From contig NZ_CANLXP010000006.1 of assembly GCF_947495145.1 (NCBI RefSeq), forward strand, positions 1 to 64,000: a DNA stretch of 64,000 nt. The letters run 5' to 3'. Of the stretch, positions 54,835 through 63,019 are shown piece after piece; within the stretch, counting starts at the first letter, position 1, and every line of letters begins with the position of its first letter. The position numbers were made by a program, and so were the translations under genes. The notes below the pieces were generated by a model. That model was not told where the DNA came from. It was given only the letters and a program-made list of their open reading frames with translations, and made no database searches. Source of the DNA: an uncultured Arthrobacter sp. (GTDB taxonomy: Bacteria > Actinomycetota > Actinomycetes > Actinomycetales > Micrococcaceae).

Positions 54835-55997
54835 CGGGCGAGAGCAGGTTCGTTCAGGCGGGCGTTGATCGCCTTGCTGGCGAAGACCTCGTCCACCACC
54901 ATCCGCGTCATTCCGATGATTCCAGCCCGGTCACCAAGGGTGGCCAGCCGAACATCCAGGTTGCGGGTGGCCCGCGGGAGGGACATCGGGTATAGCGTCT
55001 CGCGAACACCGCTGAGCAGGGAGGAGGAAGCCAGTGCTCCGCCGATCAGCAGCACGCCCGGGTTGATGAGACACACCACCGTGGCCATCACTTCGCCGAT
55101 GCGGCGGCCTGCCTCATGAGTGAGACGCAGCGCCTCAACGTTTCCGCGTGCGAGCAGCTCACCCACATCCCTCCCGGAAGAAGCCTCGACTCCCAGCTCA
55201 GTGAGCTGGCGCGCGATGGCCCGGCCGCTCGCCACAGCGGCGAGGCAGCCCCGCGCACCGCACTGGCAGACGACGTCGGGGTGGTCTCCCAACCGCACAT
55301 GTCCAATGTCGCCGGCACCGCCGTCGATCCCCTGGTACACCCGCCCGTTGATGACAATCCCGGTTCCGATGCCCGTCGAGATCTTGACGAGCGCAATCGA
55401 TGAACAGTCCTTGAAGCCGACGGTGTGTTCGCCGAGCGCCATCGCATTCGCGTCATTCTCAACAAGGACCGGAACCGGCAGCGCGTCATGTAGATACTCC
55501 GCGACCGGGTAGGCATCCCACCCGGGCATAATCGGCGGCTGGCTGGGGCGGGACGTCCGCGGATCAACCGGCCCAGGGACCGAGATACCGATGCCCGAGA
55601 TTCTTCCCGTCGGCGTGCCGGTTCGCTCCAGGAGCCTGTGAATCGACTCGACGATGCCGTGCAGCACTTTCTCCGGTCCGTCGACGACAGCAAGGTCAAT
55701 GCTGTCATCGGCGAGGATCCGGCCGGCCAGGTCGGTGAGCGCTATGTGCGAGTGCGTGGTGTCCACCGTTGCAGCCACCACAACCGAATGCTCGATATTG
55801 AACTCAAGCCGCGTGGGCCTCCGGCCGCCGGAGGGCCGGTCCGATCCGGCTTCACGGATAAGGGAGGCGGCCAGGAGCGCATCGACCCGCTGGGCGACGG
55901 TCATACGCGAGAGCCCGGTGACCTCCTGCAAATCGCCGCGGGTGCGGGCATGACCGTAGCGAATGAGGTCGAAAACCTCCCCCGGTCCAACCGTCAT
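54831..55997 (-). CDS. ROK-family transcriptional repressor (NagC/XylR type)
   Basis: 388 aa from ATG 55997 with AGGAG upstream. N-terminal winged HTH (about 10-65, GDLQEVTGLSRMTVAQRVDALL), then a ROK domain with TVDTTHSHIALTDLAG, ISTGIGTGIVINGRVY and the zinc motif CQCGARGC. A sugar or sugar-phosphate likely acts as inducer. It is divergent from the ABC importer operon and presumably represses it; the inverted repeat GTAAAG/CTTTAC at 56020 is a candidate site. Confidence 0.92.
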   Translation of the reverse strand: MTVGPGEVFDLIRYGHARTRGDLQEVTGLSRMTVAQRVDALLAASLIREAGSDRPSGGRRPTRLEFNIEHSVVVAATVDTTHSHIALTDLAGRILADDSIDLAVVDGPEKVLHGIVESIHRLLERTGTPTGRISGIGISVPGPVDPRTSRPSQPPIMPGWDAYPVAEYLHDALPVPVLVENDANAMALGEHTVGFKDCSSIALVKISTGIGTGIVINGRVYQGIDGGAGDIGHVRLGDHPDVVCQCGARGCLAAVASGRAIARQLTELGVEASSGRDVGELLARGNVEALRLTHEAGRRIGEVMATVVCLINPGVLLIGGALASSSLLSGVRETLYPMSLPRATRNLDVRLATLGDRAGIIGMTRMVVDEVFASKAINARLNEPALAR

Positions 55998-56019
55998 CGT
56001 GAGCTCCTTGATGGGCAGA

Positions 56020-56038
56020 GTAAAGAGTATCCCTTTAC
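56020..56038. promoter_or_regulatory. Inverted repeat GTAAAG-N7-CTTTAC
   Basis: Perfect 6-bp arms (56020-56025, 56033-56038) with a 7-nt spacer, 22 bases upstream of the ROK repressor start. Position fits autoregulation. Confidence 0.5.
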
Positions 56039-56250
56039 GAAACAGTGAATGTTAAAAGTACATCCAAGGCTCATGTTAAGGATAACGATTTGTTCACTAC
56101 TGCTCGACAGCCACTACTCATCCGGCTAATGTTTGGGCATAAGTTGGTGATAGCGACCACACGGTCACCAGCACCTTTCGACGTCAGATGTCCGCACAAC
56201 ATAGCGTCCGCCGGAAAACGACCAGAGGATCGGACCCGGCCAGCGCGCAT

Positions 56251-56265
56251 GGACAACGTTGTTCC
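56251..56265. promoter_or_regulatory. Candidate LacI operator 3
   Basis: GGACAACGTTGTTCC, near-perfect palindrome with perfect core ACAACGTTGT (56253-56262), 25 bases before the sugar-binding-protein ATG. It shares AACGTT with operator 2. Confidence 0.6.
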
Positions 56266-56289
56266 ATGAAGAGCAAGAAGGAGCTTCGA

Positions 56290-57696
56290 ATGAAAATCAG
56301 GACCTCCCAACGGAGAGTCGCCGCTTCCGCGGCGGTGGCAGCGCTGGCTGTCAGCACGCTCGCGGCGTGCTCGGGCGGCGGCGGTGAGGCGGACAGCGAA
56401 GGGCAGTCCATCGTCGTCCAGACCACTGACACCATTCCCGACCGCGTTGCGGCCACGGAGGAGATCATTGCTAACTTCGAGGCCGACACCGGCATCCAGG
56501 TGGAGTTGGTGGGCGTGGCCGAAGATCAGTTCAACCAGGTGCTCACCTCAGGAGCGGCAGCGGGTGAACTTCCGGATGTCATCGGTTCCATCGGCCTGAC
56601 ACAGGTTCGCACTCTCGGGGCCAATGACCTCGTAAACACTCAGGCCACCGCAGAGGTGCTTGAAGCACTCGGGGAAGACACCTTCTCAGCGAGGGCGCTT
56701 GAACTGAACCGGGACGGCGATGAACTACTCGCCATTCCCAGCGAGTCCTGGGCTCAGCTTCTCTACTACCGCACGGATCTTTTCGAAGAGGCGGGCCTGC
56801 CGGCACCGGAAACCTACGATGACATCCTCGCCGCCGCTGAGGCTCTGGACTCACCCGAGATGGCGGGCTTTGTAGGCGCCACCGCACCGGGTGACGCTTT
56901 CACGCAGCAGACGATCGAGCACGTTGCGCTCGGCAACGGCTGTGAGATGGTGAACGAGTCCGGCGAGATCGTCTTCGACAGCCCCGAATGTGTTGGAGCG
57001 CTCGACTTCTACGGCAACCTCATCGAGAACTACTCGGTGCCGGGTGCCCAGGACGTGGACACCGTGCGTGCCAACTACTTCGCGGGTGAAGCCGCCATGT
57101 TCATCTGGTCCACCTTCGTGCTTGACGAGATGGCAGGCCTGCGCGACGACGCGCTGCCCACCTGCCCCGAATGTGCGGACAACCCTGCGTTCCTTGCCGA
57201 GAACACCGGCGTGGTCCCCGCCATCGTCGGTCCTGACGGCAGCACACCGGCCCAGTTCGGCCAGATCACCAACTGGTCCATCACGGCCAGCGCCAACACG
57301 GAGCCGGCCAAGCAGTTCGTCGAGTACATGATGAGTGACGGTTACGTGGACTGGCTGGCAATCGCGCCTGAAGGCAAGGTTCCGGTGCGCTTCGGCACAG
57401 CCGAGAACCCGACCGAATTCTCAGACGCCTGGCAGACCCTCCCCGCAGGTGTAGACCGCAAGGAACCACTGGAAAATTTCTACTCCGAAGAGGTTCTCCA
57501 GGCCCTGCAGACCGGCGTGGATGACCTGCTCCTCTGGGGCATTCCCCAGGGACAGGGTGACCTGGCCGGAGCGGCCCTGGGCGAACTGCCCATAGCCAAC
57601 GCTGTTGCCGAGGTAGCCAACGGCGGAGTGGACCCGGAGACAGCCGTTCAGCAGGCTGCTGAGACCCTGAGCTCCATCCAGGACTCCCTCGAGTGA
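56290..57696 (+). CDS. Carbohydrate ABC transporter substrate-binding lipoprotein
   Basis: 468 aa from ATG 56290, with AAGGAG at 56278-56283; ATG 56266 is possible but has no RBS. A lipoprotein signal ending in LAAC anchors it to the outer membrane face. Family 1 extracellular solute-binding fold: GIQVELVGVAEDQFNQVL, LLYYRTDLFEEAGLPAPETYDDILAAA, and WNGTF-like domains. It captures an oligosaccharide for the two following permeases, with which it forms an operon (GTGA overlap). Confidence 0.93.
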   Translation: MKIRTSQRRVAASAAVAALAVSTLAACSGGGGEADSEGQSIVVQTTDTIPDRVAATEEIIANFEADTGIQVELVGVAEDQFNQVLTSGAAAGELPDVIGSIGLTQVRTLGANDLVNTQATAEVLEALGEDTFSARALELNRDGDELLAIPSESWAQLLYYRTDLFEEAGLPAPETYDDILAAAEALDSPEMAGFVGATAPGDAFTQQTIEHVALGNGCEMVNESGEIVFDSPECVGALDFYGNLIENYSVPGAQDVDTVRANYFAGEAAMFIWSTFVLDEMAGLRDDALPTCPECADNPAFLAENTGVVPAIVGPDGSTPAQFGQITNWSITASANTEPAKQFVEYMMSDGYVDWLAIAPEGKVPVRFGTAENPTEFSDAWQTLPAGVDRKEPLENFYSEEVLQALQTGVDDLLLWGIPQGQGDLAGAALGELPIANAVAEVANGGVDPETAVQQAAETLSSIQDSLE

Positions 57697-58700
57697 GCAT
57701 GAACTCCCGTAAGGCCAGCGAGGCACCGGCGCGCAGAAACGCGTCGGTGCCTCGCACCCGCCAAAAGATCTCACCCATGGCCAAGGCGGAACAGCGCGCC
57801 GGGTTCACGCTGATCTCCCCCACCCTGATCATCGTCTTCGTCATGATCGTGCTGCCGATTCTCTGGACGATCATGCTCGCGTTCCAGCAGATTCGGCTGC
57901 TCAACCTCCGCACAGCGGGAATCTTCGGCAATTACACGGTGTCGAACTTCACCGAAGTGTTCTCCTCACCGGGCTTCATTGAAGCGTTGGTGACAACGCT
58001 TATTTACTCTGTTGCCGGAACGGGGCTGGCCATTCTGTTCGGGTTGATCGCCGCGCTGGCGCTGCGAAAGCCGTTTCGCGGCAGGACCTTCGTCCGCGCC
58101 GCGACGCTGATTCCCTACGTTGCTCCGATCGTGGCTGTGACCTTTGTTTGGACCACCATGCTGAATCCGCAGTTCGGCATCATCAACCACTGGGGAACCG
58201 AATACCTGGGCTGGGACCAGGCAGTCCCCTTCCTGAGCGAGCGCCAGCGGGAGGTTACCTTCCTCGGCCTGACCTTCACGGTCCCGACCGCACTGCTGAC
58301 GGTGATCGCGTTCGAGGCCTGGCGCTCCTTCCCCTTCGCCTTCCTCTTCCTGACGGCCCGGCTGCAGGCGGTTCCCGCGAGCCTGGATGAAGCCGCCCGT
58401 GTTGACGGCGCAACTCCCACCCAGCGCTTCCGTCACATCCTCCTCCCGCAACTGCTGCCGACCATCGCCGTGCTGTCAGTGCTCCGCTTCATCTGGACTT
58501 TCAACAGCTTCGACGACATCTACCTGCTCACCGGTGGCGGCGCCGGAACCGAAGTCGTTGCCGTCCGTGTCTACAACTTCCTCACCGCGCGCGGTGATAT
58601 CGGCGCAGCGTCCGCCCAGGCGCTGGTTCTGGCAGCCATCCTGGCCGTACTCGTCGGCGTCTATCTGAAGTTCTTCGCCAAGAAAGAGGAGGTGGGCTGA
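57693..58700 (+). CDS. Sugar ABC transporter permease, MalF-type
   Basis: 335 aa from GTG 57693 overlapping the previous stop; ATG 57699 is an alternative. Six membrane helices after a 35-residue basic N-terminus. The EAA loop that docks the ATPase reads DEAARVDGATPTQRFRHILLPQL near residue 225. Forms the pore with the next protein. No ATPase gene is in the operon; a shared MsiK-type ATPase is likely. Confidence 0.94.
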   Translation: MSMNSRKASEAPARRNASVPRTRQKISPMAKAEQRAGFTLISPTLIIVFVMIVLPILWTIMLAFQQIRLLNLRTAGIFGNYTVSNFTEVFSSPGFIEALVTTLIYSVAGTGLAILFGLIAALALRKPFRGRTFVRAATLIPYVAPIVAVTFVWTTMLNPQFGIINHWGTEYLGWDQAVPFLSERQREVTFLGLTFTVPTALLTVIAFEAWRSFPFAFLFLTARLQAVPASLDEAARVDGATPTQRFRHILLPQLLPTIAVLSVLRFIWTFNSFDDIYLLTGGGAGTEVVAVRVYNFLTARGDIGAASAQALVLAAILAVLVGVYLKFFAKKEEVG

Positions 58701-59620
58701 TGTCGACCGAAACGCAAACCCGCCGCGAGCGCTCAGCGTCCACCCGACGTCCGTGGTCCCGGGACCGGGTTGAGACCCTGATCCTGACCTGGCTGCGCTG
58801 GATCATCATTGCGCTGATCCTCATAGTGACGCTCTTTCCGTTCTACTACATGCTGATCCTCTCGGTGCGGCCGATCTCCAGCCTCCTCCAAAATCCGGGA
58901 GCGCTGTGGATCTCGGCAACTGAGTTCAGCATTGATACCTACACCTCCGTTCTGCAGTCGCCCTCCGACGGCGGACAGGGCTTCCTGATCTTCATGCGGA
59001 ACAGTGCCCTGGTGGCGCTGGGGACGGTTTTTGTCACGCTGCTGCTGGCCATCCCAGGCTCGTACGCGATCAGCAGGCTCCAGTTCTTCGGCCGTAACAA
59101 GATCAGTGCGCTTTTCCTGGCCGTCTACCTGTTCCCCAGCATCCTGCTCGCGATTCCGCTGTTCGTGTTCTTTACGCGGATCGGGCTCCGGGGAGAGCTT
59201 CTTGGGCTACTCCTGGTCTACGTGGCGCAGGTTGTGCCGGTCAGCATCTACATGCTGCGCAACTACTTCGAGACAATTCCCACCAGTCTCGAAGAAGCGG
59301 CAGCGATCGACGGCGCCAGCCGCTTCGCGATCATGCGTCGCATCAGCCTGCCGCTGGCCATGCCCGCCATCATCTCGAACGCGCTCTACATCTTCATGAT
59401 TGCGTGGAACGAGTTCCTGTTTGCCCTGCTGTTCCTCGTTGAATCGCGGGAGAACTGGACCGTGTCCCTCGGCCTGTCGCAGCTGGCAGGAAGCATCGAA
59501 ATCCCGACAACCGTCCTGATGGCCGGATCAGTCATCCTGACCCTGCCGATCATCATCATCTTCTTCGCGGCCGAGCGCCTCCTCACGGAGGGTCTCACGG
59601 CGGGCGCGGAGAAGGGCTAG
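58700..59620 (+). CDS. Sugar ABC transporter permease, MalG-type
   Basis: 306 aa; ATG overlaps the previous stop (TGATG). Six membrane helices and the EAA loop LEEAAAIDGASRFAIMRRISLPLA near residue 195. MalG-type partner of the previous permease. Confidence 0.94.
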   Translation: MSTETQTRRERSASTRRPWSRDRVETLILTWLRWIIIALILIVTLFPFYYMLILSVRPISSLLQNPGALWISATEFSIDTYTSVLQSPSDGGQGFLIFMRNSALVALGTVFVTLLLAIPGSYAISRLQFFGRNKISALFLAVYLFPSILLAIPLFVFFTRIGLRGELLGLLLVYVAQVVPVSIYMLRNYFETIPTSLEEAAAIDGASRFAIMRRISLPLAMPAIISNALYIFMIAWNEFLFALLFLVESRENWTVSLGLSQLAGSIEIPTTVLMAGSVILTLPIIIIFFAAERLLTEGLTAGAEKG

Positions 59621-59647
59621 TCCTCCACCACCTCAACGAAAGAAGTC

Positions 59648-60700
59648 ATGCCCAGCATCGTGCAATTCTCCGCGCCCAGACTAGTGGAACTGGTCGAGTG
59701 TGAGCAGCAGGAACTGACGCCCGGCACCGTCCGTATCCGCACCTGGTACTCCGGCATCTCCGCCGGCACGGAACTGACCGCCTACCGCGGATCCAACCCC
59801 TACCTCTCCAAGAGCTGGGATGTTGCCCAACGCCTGTTCACCGAGGGAGCCCCCGCCTTCAGTTACCCGGTCGTCGGTTGGGGATACTCCGAGGTGGGGG
59901 AGGTGGTTGAGGCGGCGGACGACGTCGTCGGGCTCGCCGTCGGCGAAGTGGTCTACGGGATCTGGGGTCACCGCAGCGATGCGGTGGTCCCGGCGACGGC
60001 CGTGATGGGCAGGCAGGTCCCGGATGGTACCGAACCCCTGCACGGCATCTTCGCCCGGGTAGGCGCGATCGCCCTGAACGCGGTGCTCGGCGCAAACCTC
60101 CACCTTGGCGAGGACGTTGCGGTGTTCGGCCAGGGCGTGATCGGGCTCCTGGCGACCCGGCTGGCGAACCTGAGCGGCGCAAACGTCGTCGCGATCGACC
60201 ATTTCGGGGTTCGGCTGGAGACCGCCAAAGCCATGGGTGCCCATGATGTGGTGGCGTCGAACGTGGCGGGCGGCGCCGCTGAGAGTATCCGGTCGCTGAC
60301 CAATGGCCGGGGCGTGGACGTGGCCATTGAACTCAGTGGAAACTACCGCGCCCTGCACGAGGCTGTGCGGTCCGTTGGAGCCGATGGCAGGGTGATCGCC
60401 GCGGGGTTCTATCAGGGCGGTGGCGCACACCTGTCACTGGGCGAGGAGTTCCACCACAACCGGGTGCAGATTGTCGCCAGCCAGATCGGCGGTACGCCCG
60501 TAGGCCTGGGTACCCGCTGGACGCCCGCGCGATTGGTCTCAGTGTTCATGGATCAGCTCTCCGCGGGCAGGATCGAGGTTGCACCGCTGATCTCGGACAT
60601 TGTGGACGCCCAGCAGGTGGCGCAGGCGTTCCGCCGGCTCGATGAGGGAGCTCCGCAGACAATGCAGACCGTCCTGCGGTTCGAAGGAGCACCAGCGTGA
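59648..60700 (+). CDS. Medium-chain (zinc-type) alcohol dehydrogenase
   Basis: 350 aa, 27 bases after the permease. GroES-like N-domain (GTELTAYRGSNPYL) and Rossmann domain (VAVFGQGVIGLLATRLANLSGANVVAID). The usual catalytic zinc motif GHE and the structural Cys cluster are not visible, as in BchC-like or zinc-free members. Probably oxidises a sugar or polyol produced from the imported substrate. Confidence 0.88.
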   Translation: MPSIVQFSAPRLVELVECEQQELTPGTVRIRTWYSGISAGTELTAYRGSNPYLSKSWDVAQRLFTEGAPAFSYPVVGWGYSEVGEVVEAADDVVGLAVGEVVYGIWGHRSDAVVPATAVMGRQVPDGTEPLHGIFARVGAIALNAVLGANLHLGEDVAVFGQGVIGLLATRLANLSGANVVAIDHFGVRLETAKAMGAHDVVASNVAGGAAESIRSLTNGRGVDVAIELSGNYRALHEAVRSVGADGRVIAAGFYQGGGAHLSLGEEFHHNRVQIVASQIGGTPVGLGTRWTPARLVSVFMDQLSAGRIEVAPLISDIVDAQQVAQAFRRLDEGAPQTMQTVLRFEGAPA

Positions 60701-61944
60701 GTAATCCCCAAGCTCCCTCGCTGACCGAGGACGTCAAATCTCTCCTCGAGGCACACTGGGATGCCGACCGAGGCTGGACGGTACCGAATCCCAACGTTTA
60801 CCCGCATCTCTGGCTCTGGGACTCCTGTTTCCACGCAATCGTCTGGGCAACCCTCGGCGATGGGCGCGCCCTGACCGAGCTTGACGCAGTACTGCAGGGC
60901 CAGCTGCCGGAAGGGATGGTTCCCCACATGCGGTACGGCGGCGGTCCGGCGGACACGTGGCTGGGACCGTTGCCGGCGTCGTCGTCCCTCACCCAGCCGC
61001 CCATGTTCGGACACGCGGTGAAGGTGCTACGGGAGCGAGGCCTGCAGCCATCCGCGGAGACGATCGAGCGCGCGCGGAAAGGGCTCGACTGGCTCTGGAA
61101 CCGGCGTCGTACGGAAGAGGGCCTGATTTACATCGTCCATCCGTGGGAGGGCGGCAACGACCACTCCCCGCGGTGGGACGATTGGGGTGCACCCGGCCGG
61201 ACGAAGGAAAATTACAGCCGCCCCGCCCGGACTGCCTGGAACAAGGAGCGGGTACGGGACATTTCATTCGCCGACGACGGCGCCGGGCAGTGGTCCTCCA
61301 CCTTCGTCACCTGCCCCGCAAGTTTCAATGCCTACGTTGCATTCAACCTCGCCGAACTCGGTGAATCGCTGGGCGACGACGACCTCACGGCCCGCGCCCG
61401 TCAACTCAGTTCGGCGATGGACGAGCTGCTCTGGGACGAGGAGGAGCAGTTGTGGTCCGATCGTGCGGTGGTGGGCGGCGGCGCGTCAACCCGCATTCCA
61501 ACCAGCGACGGCGTCATGGGCGCCCTGGTCACCAGCGACCCGGCCAAGGCAGCGGCGGCCCTGGACCAGCTCGAGGATCCAGCCCGCTTCGGTAGCGAAC
61601 ATGGGCCGACGAACGTTGCCCGTACCCATCCGTCCTATGATCCGGGAACGTACTGGCGGGGAACGGCCTGGCCACCGCTGAACTACCTGTTGTGGCTCGC
61701 GCAGCTCCGCTGGGACCGGAGCGAAGCGGCGGGCCGGCTGGCGGCGCAAACCGCGCGCTCCGCCGTCGAAAGCGGTTGGGCAGAGTACTGGAACCCTGAG
61801 ACGGGCGAGGGCCTCGGAGCCATTCCGCAATCGTGGACTGGCCTGGTTATCGCGATGGACCCAGCGATGGACCCAGCGATGAATCCAGCCGCGAACACAG
61901 CCATGGATACCGATGCGACGACGGTGAGCGAGCGGAACCAATGA
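60697..61944 (+). CDS. MGH1/trehalase-like (alpha/alpha)6 glycoside hydrolase
   Basis: 415 aa; GTG overlaps the previous stop. An alpha/alpha-toroid glycosidase of the GH63/GH37-like MGH1 type: PHLWLWDSCFHAIVWATLG, LTQPPMFGHAV, IVHPWEGGNDHSP (candidate acid), GTYWRGTAWPPLNYLL, EYWNPETGEGLGAIPQSWTG with candidate base Glu. No signal peptide: it cleaves an imported sugar inside the cell. The C-terminus carries a Met-Asp-Pro-Ala repeat of no known role. Confidence 0.87.
   Translation: MSNPQAPSLTEDVKSLLEAHWDADRGWTVPNPNVYPHLWLWDSCFHAIVWATLGDGRALTELDAVLQGQLPEGMVPHMRYGGGPADTWLGPLPASSSLTQPPMFGHAVKVLRERGLQPSAETIERARKGLDWLWNRRRTEEGLIYIVHPWEGGNDHSPRWDDWGAPGRTKENYSRPARTAWNKERVRDISFADDGAGQWSSTFVTCPASFNAYVAFNLAELGESLGDDDLTARARQLSSAMDELLWDEEEQLWSDRAVVGGGASTRIPTSDGVMGALVTSDPAKAAAALDQLEDPARFGSEHGPTNVARTHPSYDPGTYWRGTAWPPLNYLLWLAQLRWDRSEAAGRLAAQTARSAVESGWAEYWNPETGEGLGAIPQSWTGLVIAMDPAMDPAMNPAANTAMDTDATTVSERNQ
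61852..61887 (+). repeat. 12-bp in-frame tandem repeat at the end of the glycosidase gene
   Basis: Three copies of GCGATGGACCCA (the last one GCGATGAATCCA) encode Ala-Met-Asp-Pro. Confidence 0.9.
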
Positions 61945-63005
61945 ACACGTCCGTTCCCGATTACCGACCGCAGTTCCCGGCGGGAACCAGGCCGGCGATC
62001 GGCATCCTGGGATGCGGCGGCATCGCGCGAACAGCACATCTTCCCGCCTATGAGCAGTATGGGTTGGAGGTCGCCGGCGTCTGGAGCAGGCGTCCTGAAA
62101 CGACGGCGGACGTCCGCGAGCGCTTCCCTTTCGTGGGCCGCATCTACGCAACGCCCGAGGAACTACTGGAGGACCCCGACGTCGGAATTGTGGATCTGGC
62201 AACGCCGGCGGAAGACCGCCTGCGCTGGCTTCGCGCCGCCGTCGCCGCCGGCAAGCACGTCCTCGCCCAGAAGCCCCTCACCACCGATCTGGCGGGGCTC
62301 GCTCCGATTCTTGCGGAGGCCGACGAGCGGGGCGTAATTGTCGCCGTGAACCAGAACGCGCGCTGGGCACCGGCCTGGCGCCTGGCAACGCTGCTGATCG
62401 AGAACGGCGCAATCGGGGAGGTGGTCGGCGTAACGCATCTCCATGACAAGCCGCTGCCGCCCATTGCCGGTACGCCCTTCGATGACCTGGAGCACATGCT
62501 CATCTCCGACTACCTGATGCACTGGATCGACATCACCCGCTGCTGGCTGGCCGGCAAGGACGCGAGCACGGTGCAGGCGGTCGACTCACGGGTGCCGGGG
62601 CAACCGGTCACGGCGAAGAACCCGTGGTCGGCGTCCATCTCGGTGGCCTGCACCGATGGTGCACACGCGCTGCTCCGGGTGGTCGGCGATGTTCGCACAA
62701 AGAAGCCGTCCTGCCCCTTCTGGATCCATGGAACCGAAGGCACCATCCGTGGAAGCGTGCTGGGCGGCTCCGACCGACTGGAACTGGAAAGGGACGACGT
62801 CGTCACCCAGTATTCGCTCAGAGGCCAATGGTTCGTTGACGGCTTCGCCGGGGCGATGGGCGAACTGATGAGCGCAATTGCGGACAACCGTCAGCCCTAC
62901 AACAGCGCCGCTCACAACCTTGCCTCACTGGAACTGATGATCGGTGCGCGCAGGTCCGTCGAGGACGGCTCCCGTCAGCATCCCTTGCCCGGCGTGCAGT
63001 TCTAG
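61941..63005 (+). CDS. Gfo/Idh/MocA-family sugar oxidoreductase
   Basis: 354 aa from ATG 61941, overlapping the glycosidase stop by 4 bases (ATGA). N-terminal NAD(P)-binding domain (AIGILGCGGIARTAHLPAY) and C-terminal catalytic domain. The usual EKP reads QKP (VLAQKPLTTD), and the active-site Asp/His lie in LISDYLMHWIDITRCW. Oxidises a sugar at C3 or a similar position; ThuB-type reactions are one option, which fits the ThuA-like gene at 49.5 kb. Confidence 0.9.
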   Translation: MNTSVPDYRPQFPAGTRPAIGILGCGGIARTAHLPAYEQYGLEVAGVWSRRPETTADVRERFPFVGRIYATPEELLEDPDVGIVDLATPAEDRLRWLRAAVAAGKHVLAQKPLTTDLAGLAPILAEADERGVIVAVNQNARWAPAWRLATLLIENGAIGEVVGVTHLHDKPLPPIAGTPFDDLEHMLISDYLMHWIDITRCWLAGKDASTVQAVDSRVPGQPVTAKNPWSASISVACTDGAHALLRVVGDVRTKKPSCPFWIHGTEGTIRGSVLGGSDRLELERDDVVTQYSLRGQWFVDGFAGAMGELMSAIADNRQPYNSAAHNLASLELMIGARRSVEDGSRQHPLPGVQF

Positions 63006-63019
63006 GAACGGAGGATTGA

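Larger units (their letters stand above)
55998..56289. other. Control region between the ROK repressor and the sugar importer
   Basis: 292 bases, A+T-richer than the surroundings near 56020-56110, with two candidate operators: GTAAAG/CTTTAC at 56020-56038 and the ACAACGTTGT palindrome at 56251-56265. A short imperfect hairpin lies near 56148-56180. No gene is seen; an ATG at 56188 extends the binding-protein frame but has no support. Confidence 0.6.
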